Assembly: GCA_037976565.1 (NCBI GenBank)
Contig: CP137666.1
Location: 6,381,802-6,445,801 of the forward strand
Length of the DNA stretch: 64,000 nucleotides
DNA from: Mesocentrotus franciscanus
Taxonomy: Eukaryota; Echinodermata; Echinoidea; Camarodonta; Strongylocentrotidae
Direction: 5' to 3'
The notes below the pieces were generated by a model. The model was given only the letters and a program-made list of their open reading frames with translations, made no database searches and was not told where the DNA came from. Shown in pieces: positions 22,935-37,100 of the stretch. The translations under genes and the position numbers were made by a program. Position 1 is the stretch's first letter; each line of letters opens with the position of its first letter.

Positions 22935-23166
22935 TCTAGCTCACCATATCATTGTCACCTATGGCTCAGAAGGGGTTAAAAGTATGATTGTAAAACACTA
23001 ACAATCAAGTTTTACCAGGGAAAGTTTATCACACTTGGAATATTAGAATGAAAAGGCTTGAAAAGTGGCCATAGTACTAGTATATGAAACTCAATAGCAA
23101 CTCGAGGTTATTTGGCACTTAGGTGCAAACTCTTACCGGGACTCTTACAGCCCAGCTTTGACACGA

Positions 23167-23273
23167 GTATGAGATATTGTTGAGCTGCTGATCAGTGAGT
23201 CCAATCTGTGTGCTGGTTGACAAGCTGGACCAAGAGAAATTTGATACTTACATCAACATTCCTGGTTAGCCGT
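23167..23273 (+). pseudogene. Decayed duplicate of the receptor terminal exon
   Basis: Reads YEILLSC then a stop where the parent has Trp, then SVSPI..CVLVDKLD, QEKFDTYINIPG and a stop. It aligns along the whole exon at 22434-22596, with gaps that keep the frame and the final Y-I-N-I-P-G preserved. The surrounding sequence (about 23055 versus 23383) is also duplicated with a period near 325. Confidence 0.7.
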
Positions 23274-23700
23274 TTTCATTGTGAAAAACTTCTACAAATA
23301 AATCTTCTGTGTCATGCCACTTTTTCCATTAGTTATTTTGCAAAATAATTTTGTTACGAATCTTAACCTCTTAACCTCTAGGGGTTTGAAAAGTGGCCAA
23401 AGTATATGAAAATTTGCAAGCAACATTCATATGCACTGTTCTGTTGGTTGCACCCTGGTGCAACTCATACAGCCAAGTGTCTACGCAAGATATCCCTAAC
23501 AATACCTCAGTTTTGCCCGTCACCATGTTTGTTCTCCACTGTAAATGATATATTTACAGGAGCTGTCTTAACAATAATGATGATAAAGTGTAATAATTAA
23601 AGAATATCTCAGGGATAGAGACATTTCTGAACTAAAATTTGACAGTTCAAATTTACATTTTGTGGTTGAATAAAGTATAAGAAGGTACAATCCTGCCTGT

Positions 23701-26700
23701 GAATAGGCAGATTATATCATTCTAACCCTTCCGATGGTTCCATTGCTGTTGGATGATCCTGCCCTTTGTCCCTATCTTCAGAAAATTCGAATTTTCATTT
23801 AAGATCATGTAGATGCATTATTATTATTATTTTGTTTTTTTGTAATACGAAATCCTTGACATTGAACATTATGTGGTTCATCTTCTCGTATACAGCGTTT
23901 TGAATTTGCTAAATGAAATTGTACACTGAATCAACCAGTGTAAAACATGTAGTAAGTATACTATATAGAGGTATTGTGTGGTGTCGTAAGAGTGTTTCAA
24001 TCAGTCAGAAATCATATACAAAATGTAAATAAGTCATAAAGAGATATAAGGCAGTAGCGTGAACTGTGCAAAAAACTTTGCCTTACACTGTGAAGAAATC
24101 AATGTTAGAAATAAATATTGAATATGTATCATTTGTATTAGAATAGGATGTAATTATACAATTGAATTGATAATTGACCAAGAAGAATCATGTACTAGTA
24201 TACATGTATAAGATTTGTGCAATTACATGTATTTAAAGTATCATTGTTTTTTTAAAACAATGAATAAACATTATAGTAATATTATGATAACACATCTGTT
24301 GCAAAGTTGTGAACATTTATTGATCTGCACGAGGATATGTTGTATAGTTGCACAATGTGGAAAGCTATTTTTCCATTTTAATAACATATATCTCAATCTA
24401 ATGCAAACCGCCCGATTCAAAACATCAATGCATGATTTTTGTAAGGTCTGTTCTTTTCTAGCATGGCAAATTAATGGGAAATTTATGTCCCCTAAATTTA
24501 CGAATTTATCTGTTATCATGGTTCAGTATGAAATTATGACAATCGTTTTCTAAAAGCAAGAATATACAGGATATGTATTTATCTTTTTACAGGTACTGTA
24601 TATCTTGAAATGTGATTGATAGTACTACATACTATATGAATGTATGAATTAAGTTTTTAAACATTCCACCTGTCAAATATGTATATATTTATATGATATA
24701 TAGATTTGTCTTATTTTATGCCACAATTTTGCCCGTCTTTGCAATTTTGGTTCAGTATCAAATCTTATTTTTATGCTCAAGTTATACTCTATCATCTTTC
24801 AACTTTGGCTATAATATTTGCACTTATTGTATCTTAGAAATTATAGAATTTCATTTGGATCAAATTCCTATATTCTGATTTTTATGTATATTGGTGCTAC
24901 TGGATGTGGTTCAGTAATGTTTTGTTTCAAATTTCAGAGTCGTAGATGGGCAATACCCTGACAAACCAAAGCAGGTACAACACTTAAGCATTGCAGGGTA
25001 GTCCACTTCAAGCATGCCAAAGTGCAAGTTGGAAGGAGTATATATATGAAATATCTTGCACTTGGCTTTGTGATGCAATCTGAGCCGTATTTTATGCATT
25101 TTTCAACATCAAAAAATGACTAATTCATAATTGTTATGGTAGTTGAGAATGAACGTTAATCTGTCAATGATGTTCAAACCCATCATTTCATAATTCAAAC
25201 CTGTCGCTGTCACATGTTAAAACCCCCTTGAGGACAAGACCACCCTAGTGTTGAACATGTGTGAGTTATGTGATGTAAGTGGATGATGAATAAAGCAATA
25301 ATGAAGTAAACATTGATTGGTGCTATACCCTTATCTGGGTAATTACTCCCATAACTTGCCAGCCAAGTAATTGTACAATATATTATTTGATATCTTGTCA
25401 GTTTTCTATTGTAAGAGAAGCTCGATATTTATTGTTGGAATACATCCAAAATATTAAAATGAAAAATACAATAGAACCTCATAATTAACTCCTTTAGGCA
25501 AAGGTAATTTGTCACGTTATCAAATCCCGTTATACTGCAACCTTATTAAATCAAGGCTAAAAGAAAATAGTAATGAAACATAACAAATCAGTGAGACCAG
25601 CAAAACAAGGTTCCAATTTATTGCTATTATTGTACTTTGAATGATAGAAATATCTTATATTTTGGCTAAATTGTATCAGTCATTTTGCTGCTTCGCATTT
25701 TCCTGACATTTTGTATTTAAAAAAATAATAAAAGACTTACATTTTTCTATACAACTATTACTATCCATATATTTCTTTGTGATTGTTAAAGAGCCCTGTA
25801 GATAAATAAAATTCCATTGCTTTGAAGGAGAGTTCACACGACAAAAACAAATTCCATTGCTTTGAAGGAGAGTTTACACGACAAAAACAACAATTCTAAT
25901 ACAATGACCTGGCATTTTTACTAACAATTTATTGATTGGAAACAAACAGTTACAATACGACATTTCCAAGTCTTAAGAAAAGAAAAATTCAAACTCTTTC
26001 TGCATGCAACTGGACAAATAAAACGACATATTTTCTTTGTATTAAGGCAACAGAGATCTAAATAGTCCTCCATATCAATTGGCCCTAGCAAACTAGAAGA
26101 TATGAACATGTAAATGTACAATTGATTGCTAGTTTACACTATATACATTCATATTAAAATCTATTCCAAATCGATTCAATCAATAACCAAGAATATAGAG
26201 CCTACACAAATTCTGATCTCTTTTAGAATAATAATCAGAGTATATAATTTAAATCAATTCATTTCCATTTATCTTTTCCCAATCAAGCACTTATCTAGTT
26301 CATATTAACTGCTGTAATATTCACCCTATTTACAGGTCAATCCAGGATTTGAATTTGGAATAGATATTTGATAGTATATACTCTTCCAACACTTCTAGCA
26401 TATCTGATTATCCGAACTGAGAAAATCTACCACATAAATAGCCTTTGTATCAATAAAATTAGCAAATACAATGGAAAACATGTTAAAACAAACTCAATAG
26501 TAGAATACTTTAACACAGATCACTTAGAATCCAACATCTTTTCATTGAAATATTATCTCCAAGCGAATCCAAAAATAGATTCAGTTCACAACAATTACAA
26601 GACACAAACCTAACCAAAGTTAAAGCAAAAAGTTTAAAGCAAAGAACTTAAATTTTAAATTAACACCTATAAATATGACCTGAAATTAATTTTTTAGAAA

Positions 26701-27905
26701 TTTATCGAATTCAATTTATTTATTACTTGGCCAACATTTACAGACTATCAAGGTCCAAATGAATATATAGCATTGCATTTTCTGCACAACATAACAAAAT
26801 TAGAAAACACACATATCAACAAAAACAAAACACAGAAGTACCTTTTGCAAGTTGAGAAACAGAGAAAAGAGAGTGGGAGATGAGATAAGGGAATAAGAAA
26901 GTAAGTATAAATATCAAGGGTATTATGAAGAAAACATATTTATTAGTAAGTGAGAAACTGCTGCACATATAACAAGGAGGCTCGTCTCATATTTCATATA
27001 TTCTTGAGAAATGTGTCAAACTTGAAATGAAAATAATGAAACAGTACACTGCATGTGTTCCTGCATGTGTTTAATTATTGTTATACCACTTTTATAATAA
27101 AATGAATTTCTTTTGCTCAACATATCAGTCTACATACCCTATGACAATGCAGACATAATTTAATTCTTTCACATCATATTGAACAATCGACTGACAAATA
27201 AAGGAGCCGTCTTACATATATTATAATTTTAGTAAAGTTCTGTTCGAAAAATTGTTTTCAGGAATAGACCACGCAAGTATAAGTGGCAGAAAGAAAAATC
27301 TGCAACTTCAATAAGAAATATCATGAATTGCAGCTAAGCAGATCGCCATGTATGCTGTGTTTCAACCTTGTAGTGCTTACTAAAGAAATTCCTGCACTTA
27401 AAAAAAGAAGTGTTTGGTTTACATAACATTCATAGCAAAGGAAATAATGAATCAGAAACACGTTGAAGAAGTGCTGTGTGTTGTAAAACACAATACCATG
27501 TCTTCTTATTAGTCTCTGTATGATATACCAATAAAGTTATTCCACTCATATTTCATCATCTGATGACAATAATTATTTTCCAAAAAAGTAATAAAACACA
27601 AGGGCAAGATAGATATTGAATGAGAACGAGAGAGAGAGAGAGAAAAAAATCATGATGATGTATGGAGAGTTTATAAATGAGAGATACAATTAGAGATAAA
27701 GAGACAAAGACAAGACAGAAGAAAAGAACATGAGAAATATATAGAGACATTGACAATGGTGTGAACAAAAAGATAAAATACTGAAACGAGGACAAAGGAG
27801 TGAGCAAAAGAGGAAAAAAAGAGACGAACAGAGAAAGAGAGAGAAAATATTCAAAAAGTGCAAGGAACAGAAAGAGAAAAAGAAAGAACCATCATATGGC
27901 AAGTC
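23701..27905. other. Intergenic region between convergent genes
   Basis: AT-rich, no conserved coding sequence. It contains a 2-copy ~44-bp direct repeat at about 25802-25888 ('aaattccattgctttgaagg' twice) and GA-rich DNA at 27600-27880. A TTTATT at 26939-26944 (AATAAA on the minus strand) is a possible BRPF1 polyadenylation signal. Confidence 0.5.
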
Positions 27906-28110
27906 CTATGCTGTATCATGGGCCTCGCTTGTATCGCTCGTAAATGGTTCGGTGCCCTCGCCTGTCACCCTGCGGCGATGGTGGATGGCACGATCGTATG
28001 CAATCTGCACGTTCTTGCGGACAGTTGACTTACGTCCCTCCATAAGCTTTACGTTGTCCAAGCCGGAGTCGACACCAAGTGGTTCCAGTTTGGTCCTGGG
28101 AAGCCATTGC
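27906..28110 (-). CDS. BRPF1: BRPF1 exon 11: PWWP end and stop
   Basis: (W)[39 protein letters not shown], then [17 protein letters not shown] and a short acidic tail to TAG. Matches the human C-terminus '[12 protein letters not shown]...[20 protein letters not shown]'. Confidence 0.95.
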
Positions 28111-31100
28111 CTATATGATACGAAATCAATAGATGACAATGATTTAGCCATTGTATAGGAGTCATGGAATCTACCACATCATAATGAAATAGATTTGTTC
28201 ACTTCCCATTTACACAAATGTTAACATAGTTTTCAGAATATCACCCCTGGTATTTAGAAACTTTGATGATGGCATACATCAAAATTGTGAATAGTTTGGG
28301 AGTTGCATGGCCACCATAGAACATTATTGAAGTGGTACGGTCGACAAAAAAGAAATTTCGTTCCTATGTGTTTCCAGAACTGTACCCTATGAAAACATGA
28401 AGAACTGATTAGAAATCATTCTAAACCTGTTATAGATACACATCCAAAATTGCACAATGTGATGATCTAAGTATATGCAAAGTTTCAAAAATGTTCAATC
28501 CTTAACATGCAGCTGAGACGAATTGGTTGGCTCAAGCCCCCACCTCCCTCCCTACCCTCTGTCCTATCTTTCTCCTCCCCCTTCTTCAAAACCTGACGTG
28601 AAATTGTCAAAATAACCTGGCACAATAATTGAATTCGCACTCCTTGAAAAAAAATTAATAAAATATTCAGGCAACTCTGATCTGACAAAGAAGTTTGAAG
28701 CAAAGAGAAGAGGCCTCTCCAACTCACCATGTGCGTTTGTTATCAAAGAAGAGAACGAGATAGAGCAGGTCATCCGAGTTGAGACGTTGGTTGAGCACCT
28801 CCGTGGTGGGCACTGGGATGGGCACGCCGTTGTGGAACGTTCCAGACCGTGGCATCTTGGGGTCGATAATCTACACACAGTCAAAGTAAACAAATGGGTA
28901 AGCCAAGAGTTAGACACAGGTGGATGGAGAGTACATGGTTGTTACATGATGCACAATGCTCAAATGAACAGTCCACTTTATATCAGTGGTCACCTTGTGT
29001 GAGCAAAGTCTTAAAACACATCTGATGATCACAAAAGGTTATGTATGTCAGAAAACCCAGCAATTTACGACAGGTACTTCAGTATTTTACCCAACAGTTA
29101 TTTCTACCCACTGAGAATATGCCATTTAAAGCATTTGCTAAACATCCTAAAACTTCTTTCCTTGAGGAACCAGCTATGTTTGGGGAATATGGGACTTAAA
29201 GAGGCCCATGCTGACTATACTCTCAACATAACACAATGATGTCATCCTCTGAACTATTTTCTCTATACTCTTGATTTAAGTTTTTATCCTATGAAATGTA
29301 CCAACCAGCGAGATAACATACCTATAAATTCAATTGTGTCGTTTCTAAGTGGGTAACATTGAATGACTTAGTGAATACCTAATATCTAAAATATCATGCC
29401 ACAATTGGAACAGTGATGGAGTGAGGGTCTTGAGATGTGCTACAACACTATAACATATTTCACTGTGTGCAACAGAAAGGTGATATCTACGTAAAATACA
29501 GGACTTGGGTAACTTTGTTCAAAAAGTGACCATATAATATCAAGTATACTCTCTTTCTCCTAAACGCAACTAGAACTGCTGAGAATATGTTATCACATGA
29601 AAAGCAAATAGGATACAAAGTATGGAGAGCTGTTATTAGCCATGAAGCATAGCCTTGATTATATATAGAAATTGGCACCCTAGAATTTGCATAATGTTTT
29701 ACCAAATGTTGTTTCGCTCCTGTATCAGTAATTTTTTCAATTTCTTTTATTCCTTCCTCTAACTGATATGGTAATTGAATTTAAGGTAATGATTGTCAGT
29801 GGATAAATATACACCCTGTCCCTTTACAATAGGATTTAAATTTACACATTAAACACCTTCAAAATTTTGAAGTTAGATTTAAGAAAATCTGTCAAATGTA
29901 ACCAACACATAGAAGTAACCATTGCATAACAGAATATTCAGATTATATTGGTTGTGTTTCCATAATTTTCATCTTGAATTTATTAATTAGAAAAAAACTG
30001 CATGTTATCTAGAATACAGACCATACTTTATATGTTTCCATTCGATCATATCAAATTGAAGTATGAATAGGTCTCATAATGTCCAGTCACCAGGATTAAT
30101 CGCTAGATCGTTAACTCTTTGTACCCTTGATAAAACAGCCAACAAATATCAGCTTATCTATGATATTTAGAAAGTGACCTTTCCTGGACATATCTTGAAG
30201 TCCTTGTATTCATTCTTGTATGTGAAAAAAAACCTGTTCGTAAGCGGGTAAGAGCATTACGATGCAACTACAGATGGGTTAAGAAAACATGCCAATATAT
30301 CACATACAAACATATCAACTAATGCCAAATCATTGATCAATAATAATACTAATAATAACAATCATTTAAAAAAGTTACAATCATATCAATAATATCATCA
30401 ATAAGTAATATTAAGAAAATCAAAATATTTCATGAGAATAAAATAAGAACATTTTAACTGGTTTTTTTTCAAGATAAGTTTTTAGTATTCCTTTCTCTCC
30501 TTTGATAAACCATTATAGATGAAAAGCTTTTATAAAGCGGCACACAAAACGAAAGCTGCAAGATTTTCAACAAAAAATGATGCCCTAAATACATGTACAT
30601 GTAGCAGTATACCCATTACACAATATACATGTGTCATACAAGTATCTTGTATTGAATTTTTTTTTTAAATAAATGAATAAATAATAAATAAATAAATAAA
30701 AGAATGGAAGGGGATGATTCTGATCTGGCTAATACTTGTTAAGGAAGAAGCGTGAGAGGGAAGGTCAGTGAAGCATGAAAGCAATGGAATAGGAATGAAA
30801 TCATGAAATCTACCACTAATCTTCTACACTCCTACAGTGAGATGCACCACATGATTTCGCTACTCCTACGTGTACATATTGAATGATGACCATGATTGCA
30901 TGTGTATCTTTGGGTGTCTACTGTAGATTGTGATGTGACATGTTGAATTTGAAACTTGATACGGCTATAAATCTACATGAATCTTACTGAGAGTTGCCCT
31001 GACTTGTGTGTTTGAATCGGGGGTGTCCAACCTATCACCCAACTTGCCACAGACTTGGAGAGTGTACAGTTGCAGCATGATCCTCTCATCTCAAAAGAAA

Positions 31101-34100
31101 ATGATGGTGCACATGGCAATAACCGAAGATGCACACTACAATACAGCTCGAGAACTACACCAACTCCACGTTCTGCCAGCTAGTTAGCACTAATTCTATT
31201 CCACAGCTAAACTGTGCTGCAGCCTCAGATATGGTCCAGGCCAGCCTGGCACAGAAAGAGATATGGTAGATAGAGAGAGGAGCTGCTGCTGTTCGTGAGA
31301 TTTCTTCTAACTTATGGGTGGTTAAGGGAATAGGTTGGACACCCCCGGTTGAAGATCTTGGAATGTGATGATGACAGGTGGAGTACGTACCAGAGCGGGA
31401 TAGGATGGGTAGCCTCTGCACTTGGCCCAGACCATGTCCAGCGGATTGAGTGGGATCTCCTCTTCGTCCGAACCCCAGAGGTGGCTCCTCAGCTTGCCTG
31501 CACGACACACAGGGGGGTGGGTACGTTAGGGGTGCCCCAAGTAATCACTCACTCCATTATGGGAGTTCTTCTACTGCCTTGTACTCTAAAGATTCTTTTA
31601 CTCTCTTGAAATGCTCGTAAAGGTGCCTTAACCACTAGCAGCACAAATGCTGCAGATTTTCAAAATCATGTTCAATATTTCCTACATGTAAACTATACTT
31701 GAATACTTGTATACTCTGTGTAAATACCGGTAAGTAGTAGCCAGGCCTTCTTCCCCTAAATATTAGATAAGTTATAAATGCTTGTAAATAAAATAGGAGT
31801 GCAATGAATTACTACACAAGTCAAGTTGGTTTAAAAAGTAATAAGCAAACTACAGACATTGCCTTGAAACAAATCCTATTGCGAAAACTTGCCAGATCAA
31901 ATCATTGCAGCAGGATAATTTTTTCATTATATGAAGCACAATGAATACAAGTTTGTACTAGGATATAAATTGTCAATTTCAGACAAATTTACACAGAATT
32001 TAAAAGTGGTCAAATCAACCAAGACATCATTAGTTATGTACTTATGTTGATTATGATGGTGGTTCCTTTAATAAGTGTTCATTTTTTTTTTTAAATTGGT
32101 ATTTGGTCCTTACAGCATTTTTTGTCCAGTTAAGATGTTATTCTTTCAACTGAATGAAATTTGTTTACATTACAGATCAATATTAAAAAGAAGGTTCAAT
32201 TGAATTGTATATGTCCAGTTGCACACCTTAGACTTACAAGTAATTTTGTTATATTTTTGACAGTTTGCCAGTGATCAACATCATTTCCAATGTTTAGTAT
32301 ACTACTTTACTTGAAATTTGAAAATGTAAGAGGTTTGAAAGTAAGTTCAAAAAATGAAGTTTACACCATCACTTTAACACATCCTAATAAATTTAAATGC
32401 AAACAGAGTTCTGATATTTACATTGGGCTTATATTTTAAACTTGCAAATAATTCCTATTAAACTTTCATTTTAGCAATGGAAAACTTAAAGGTTTAGATA
32501 AAGACTTGATTTTTATTCTTCTTTCTTGGGGGTGTTTTGCGAATTATATGGGTACATGTACATGTATATCAAAAGTACATGTACATGTGAGTAAGTTTGG
32601 TTTTTTAAGTAAGTTTTTTTAAATCACTTACAGTATAGGCAATTTAGTGCAACATTTAAATTACAAAACTGGACAAAGTGAATTACATAACATAGTAACA
32701 TTTGGCAATACGAAGTAGGCCTGGGTCATGACAAATATAAAGAAATCCCATAATTCCCATTACAGAAAAGGTATACTCATAGCACAATCAATGTGTATCC
32801 AGTATGTATGTTTATTATCGTACAATACATGTAAGTCTTCAACAGTTCCCGATTTTTGAAATCGTCTATGAAATCAAAATTTGCAACATGTACGCCAGAG
32901 AAGTAGAGATTGAAAATCTTAAATCTAATTTGTTTTCCATCTATATAAAAAACAATCAGATCTTACCTTATAAAACATGTAGGATAGCTTTATTTTAGAT
33001 ATAAACTGTGAACCAGTCCCATACTTACTTAGGTGTAACTTGTTAGTTTAACATCTAAAGTGATGGGATGAAAGTGCTCTCAAACACACTGTTAGAAGAA
33101 TGCACGGCACATGAATAGGCATACATTGTAGCTAACATCAAAATCTTTCAATGGGACTATATACGTTGTTGAAATCAGATTTTGTGTGCATGAAATTAAG
33201 GTCAACTTGTGGGATTTGCAATCAAGTATAACAGCAGTTGGAATGGTCATTAGACTAATGAACTCTCAAATTTCATTCTTTTACAAAGAAATCACGTTCT
33301 CTTTCATGAAAAAATTACTTATGATTTGTGACCACTTTGAATCCAAAATCTTCTTCAATTTTGTTTGATTCATTCATTTCATTATGTTTGTATAAATTGT
33401 TTCATTAAAGTGTTTTGCAACTACATGTACATATTTGGTAATGGGCTGTTGCTGGTTGAGATTATTTTTATAGTACATCACCGGCAGTATTCTGAAAATT
33501 CTGCGAACTTTCCTGTGGGGCCACATCAAACAAGCCCCACAACGTCTCTCATTTGGTATCCTGAAAACCTTCCCCTTAACAGTTTCTGATATGATATTAT
33601 ACATTCACCACTGTAAATGTGCAAATACAAATCTTCATCTAAACTTCAGTAACAAGCCTTTCATAATACTGCCAATTTTGTTGATTCTCTGTACAGTATG
33701 TGAGAAAACCTGTTGGAAGTAATGTCCTACACCTTTTATCATTGTACTTTCATAAGGTATTGAGCAAGATTTTCATTTAAGTAAATTAGCTGAAATCATA
33801 TTTCAATAAAAACACTGCTGAATACAGCATTTTCATTTTCATTTTTAATATTTACTGCCCAATTTTGTATTTATTTTTTAAACATTTGTATATGAACTTT
33901 CTGAATTTATGTGTATGTCATATTTTTTTTTTTTTTCAATGGTATTACAGTAATTACACCACTCCATTCAGCTGTCAGGCTGGCCATTGTGCTAGTTTTT
34001 AGACTAATCATCAGGCTGAAATGATACATTTGAACTACATGTAACCTACAACTTTTGAAGTGTTGTATTAAATGCGTACAACATAAATCCTTTTATAGCA

Positions 34101-37100
34101 AAATGCTGTTCAAAATGGTATTCCTAAATTCAAGCAAAATTTGATCATTAGTTGAAATAAACATTCTGATTCTAACATTTTTAATGGATATCACAAACAA
34201 TGTTAGGTGTACACATAACACTGTATCAGCGAACATGAATATTTTGCCCCCCCCCCCCCAAAAAAAAGGAATAAAATCTCTCATTTCTGGACAACCCGTT
34301 CTAATTACATTCTGAATAATTAAAGTAACCAGAGTTCATAATGGCAGCCTCGGGTCATAAGTATCGCACAACGTGGGGAACGATATGTGAATTTTTTTAT
34401 CTAGCTTCAGCTTCAGAGTTATCATCTCAAATTTCTTGCCCTTTTCCCCTGTCACTAACATTATTTTGCGGTGGGGAGTTATTTCATTCTCTTATATCTA
34501 ATTTGTGCATAGCATTGTAACTTTTTTGTTGTTTTATTTGCAAAAAGGGGAATGCGTTAGTGGGTTAAATGGTTAGCATGAGAATGGGATAGGATAAAAA
34601 CAAAGATTGTTATGCAGTGAAAGCTTATAAATTGCTGTTGAAAGGGGTGGCTTGTAAACAGGATAAGTATAAGTGTGTGGTATGAAAAATAAAATGAACG
34701 GTTTCTTATTTGACTGATGCCAAACAACTTTTATGTTAAAAATAAAAACTTATGAAATCATTATCAAAGTAAAACTAAAGTAGAGTATACATATCTAAGA
34801 TCAGTGGTTCATTTAGTCTGTTGCCTCAATATCAACATAGATATTAATAATTTACAACACATGAACACACATTAAGAAATTAGTACGTTGTGAATTTTTT
34901 CACAGATAATCACACAAATTAACTTTAAAAGATTAGGCTACAAAAGTACGAAGTAACCCAGAAAACTGTTTACCCACAGAGTAAACATAGACAAACAACT
35001 ACAGACGACATACAACTATCAAGTTATCAACAATGCACTAAAAATGATTGTCTTTTTGTTTGCAAGCCACAATTCTCATGCATGAAATTGGAACATTTGT
35101 CTATTAGAATGGGTGATAATATGTGCACAATCCTACAACTACATACTAGTCATATGTCTATCACGCCAGATGGTTTTTGAGTGATCAACAGTTAACACAC
35201 ATATAAACAGTATGAGAGTACATTGTAGTGTACAAAGCATTGCTTTGATTTGGTAATATAATTTTGTCACGGTCCAAGATAGATATATTTGGTTTGGGCA
35301 GATGTCTGGTGATGTGTATTGATGTACCTATTACTTACTTCTCCCCCCTCCCCTTTTTTTTTCTTCTTCAAAAAACCACAAACGGATTACAAGTATATTA
35401 CAAAATATATCAATGTAATTATCTAATTACATTAAATATCTATTGGCACATATAATATCATTGTTAGAAGTCTTGTTATTATCTTTGTTTGGTAGTGCTT
35501 TTTTGTTTTTTGTTTCATAATAATGTATTAAGAATACAATTCCAGAAACTTTTTCTCCAAAATGTTTTGTAGAAATTTAGTAACTTGAAACAAGTTGCAG
35601 CATTAGTTGGTTCAATGTTGGTGAATTGAAAATAGAATAGATCTTTCCATGAGAAATGAGAAATGAGAATTAGACATGCACAACAGATGTGTTAATAATC
35701 ATGCAACAGAAAGACATGCAGATGAATGGTGAATTCACACACACAGAAAAAACAATCAACATCATATTATATCAACACATACACCTGGTCTCAATGTGAA
35801 CATCAAAGAGATAGGGAGACAGTGCCACTCTTTTTTTCCAAGTTCCTAAACTGTTTCATTTCAAATCTTTTCCATGATGAAATCAATTTTATGATAATTT
35901 TGCATGTGAAACAGAAATGGCTGTCAGGTTGCAAGATTTTCGTTTAAGCCCAATCAAAATGAAAAGCAAGAATCACAAATGTGAACAAGAATGTATACTA
36001 GTTAGAGGAAAGGACAAACAAGTCAAGCTTGAACGAACAGGTGAAAGTATTTTTTTTTCTTTTTAAGAGATAAGAACAGATAAGAAAGCAAACTAATCAG
36101 GAAGAAAGCAAGAACTGTTTTTTTAAAGAAGGAAATTCCATAAAAAGGAAGAAAGAGAACAAGACTTCCTTAGATAAGGTTAACAGAAACAAACAAAACA
36201 AAATAAAGTTTGAAAGAAAATGCAACTCTGCTGATAAGCCCATAACTTTGTTGACATGTTTTTTTGTTTTGTTTTCTTCTTTTTGGATTCTGTAGAGAAT
36301 AAAATGTTGTGTGCACAGTCACCCTACCTCTCCTGTCCCTGAGCACAGGCCCAGCCGCACCTGTAGGGATGGGTCTGCTGGTAGTACTGGTGCTCTCCCC
36401 GCAGGATGTGTCTCCACTGCTGTCATCTGTGAACGGGTTCCTGTTGGCCTGGAGCAGGCTACGCCCACCCGGTCCTCCGTTCTCCATCGAAGAGCTCATC
36501 TCAGACACCGATTCATTGGAAGTGCTCGTCGATGAACTGCTGCTGTCTGATTCTGAGCTGGTCCTCGGTCGCACATGGCCTGAACGGTACTTAGAAAAGC
36601 TTTCACTGTTCTGGGTCCCACTCTCAATACCATTCGGAAGATCCTTTGATGGAGAAGTCATCCTCCTGCTTGGGCTACGCTGTCCAATCGTACTCATGCT
36701 TACACTGCGGGCTCGCTTGGCGGGTGGGCTAGCACCGGATTCATTATTGGGAGCAGGTAAGTTGCCCTCGTATTCAGTCTCTACATGGAGGCTACTGCTC
36801 TGGCTGACCCGATGTGCAGGTTTATTGGGTGAACCCCCTTGATCCACGGACAGTGATCGCTTTGGCGGTCTACCAGGCTTCCTTGGACTAGGACTGCCCT
36901 GCTTCCCTCCCTTACTACTGAACAGTACTGATGTTCTCCTGCCAACACCAGAAGGCGATGCAGTCTTGTCTGCCGGTGTTGGACTCTTGGTCTTTGGGGT
37001 TTCTGCAGTATCGTTCGCTGAAAGGGTGGGAATGGAATCCCCAGAAGCACCAGGCTGGGGATCGGACATAGTTCGGACAGATCGGCCACGGCCCCTCCCC

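Larger units (their letters stand above)
22597..23700 (+). other. 3' UTR/3' flank of the receptor gene
   Basis: Candidate AATAAA signals at 23297 and 23669. A small inverted-repeat element (22787-22934), a decayed copy of the terminal exon (23167-23273) and a ~320-bp local duplication lie here. Confidence 0.4.

Noticed and set aside
36309..36842. 177-codon open frame on the plus strand
   Set aside because: It is the antisense shadow of BRPF1 exon 8, whose minus-strand frame is conserved and spliced correctly.
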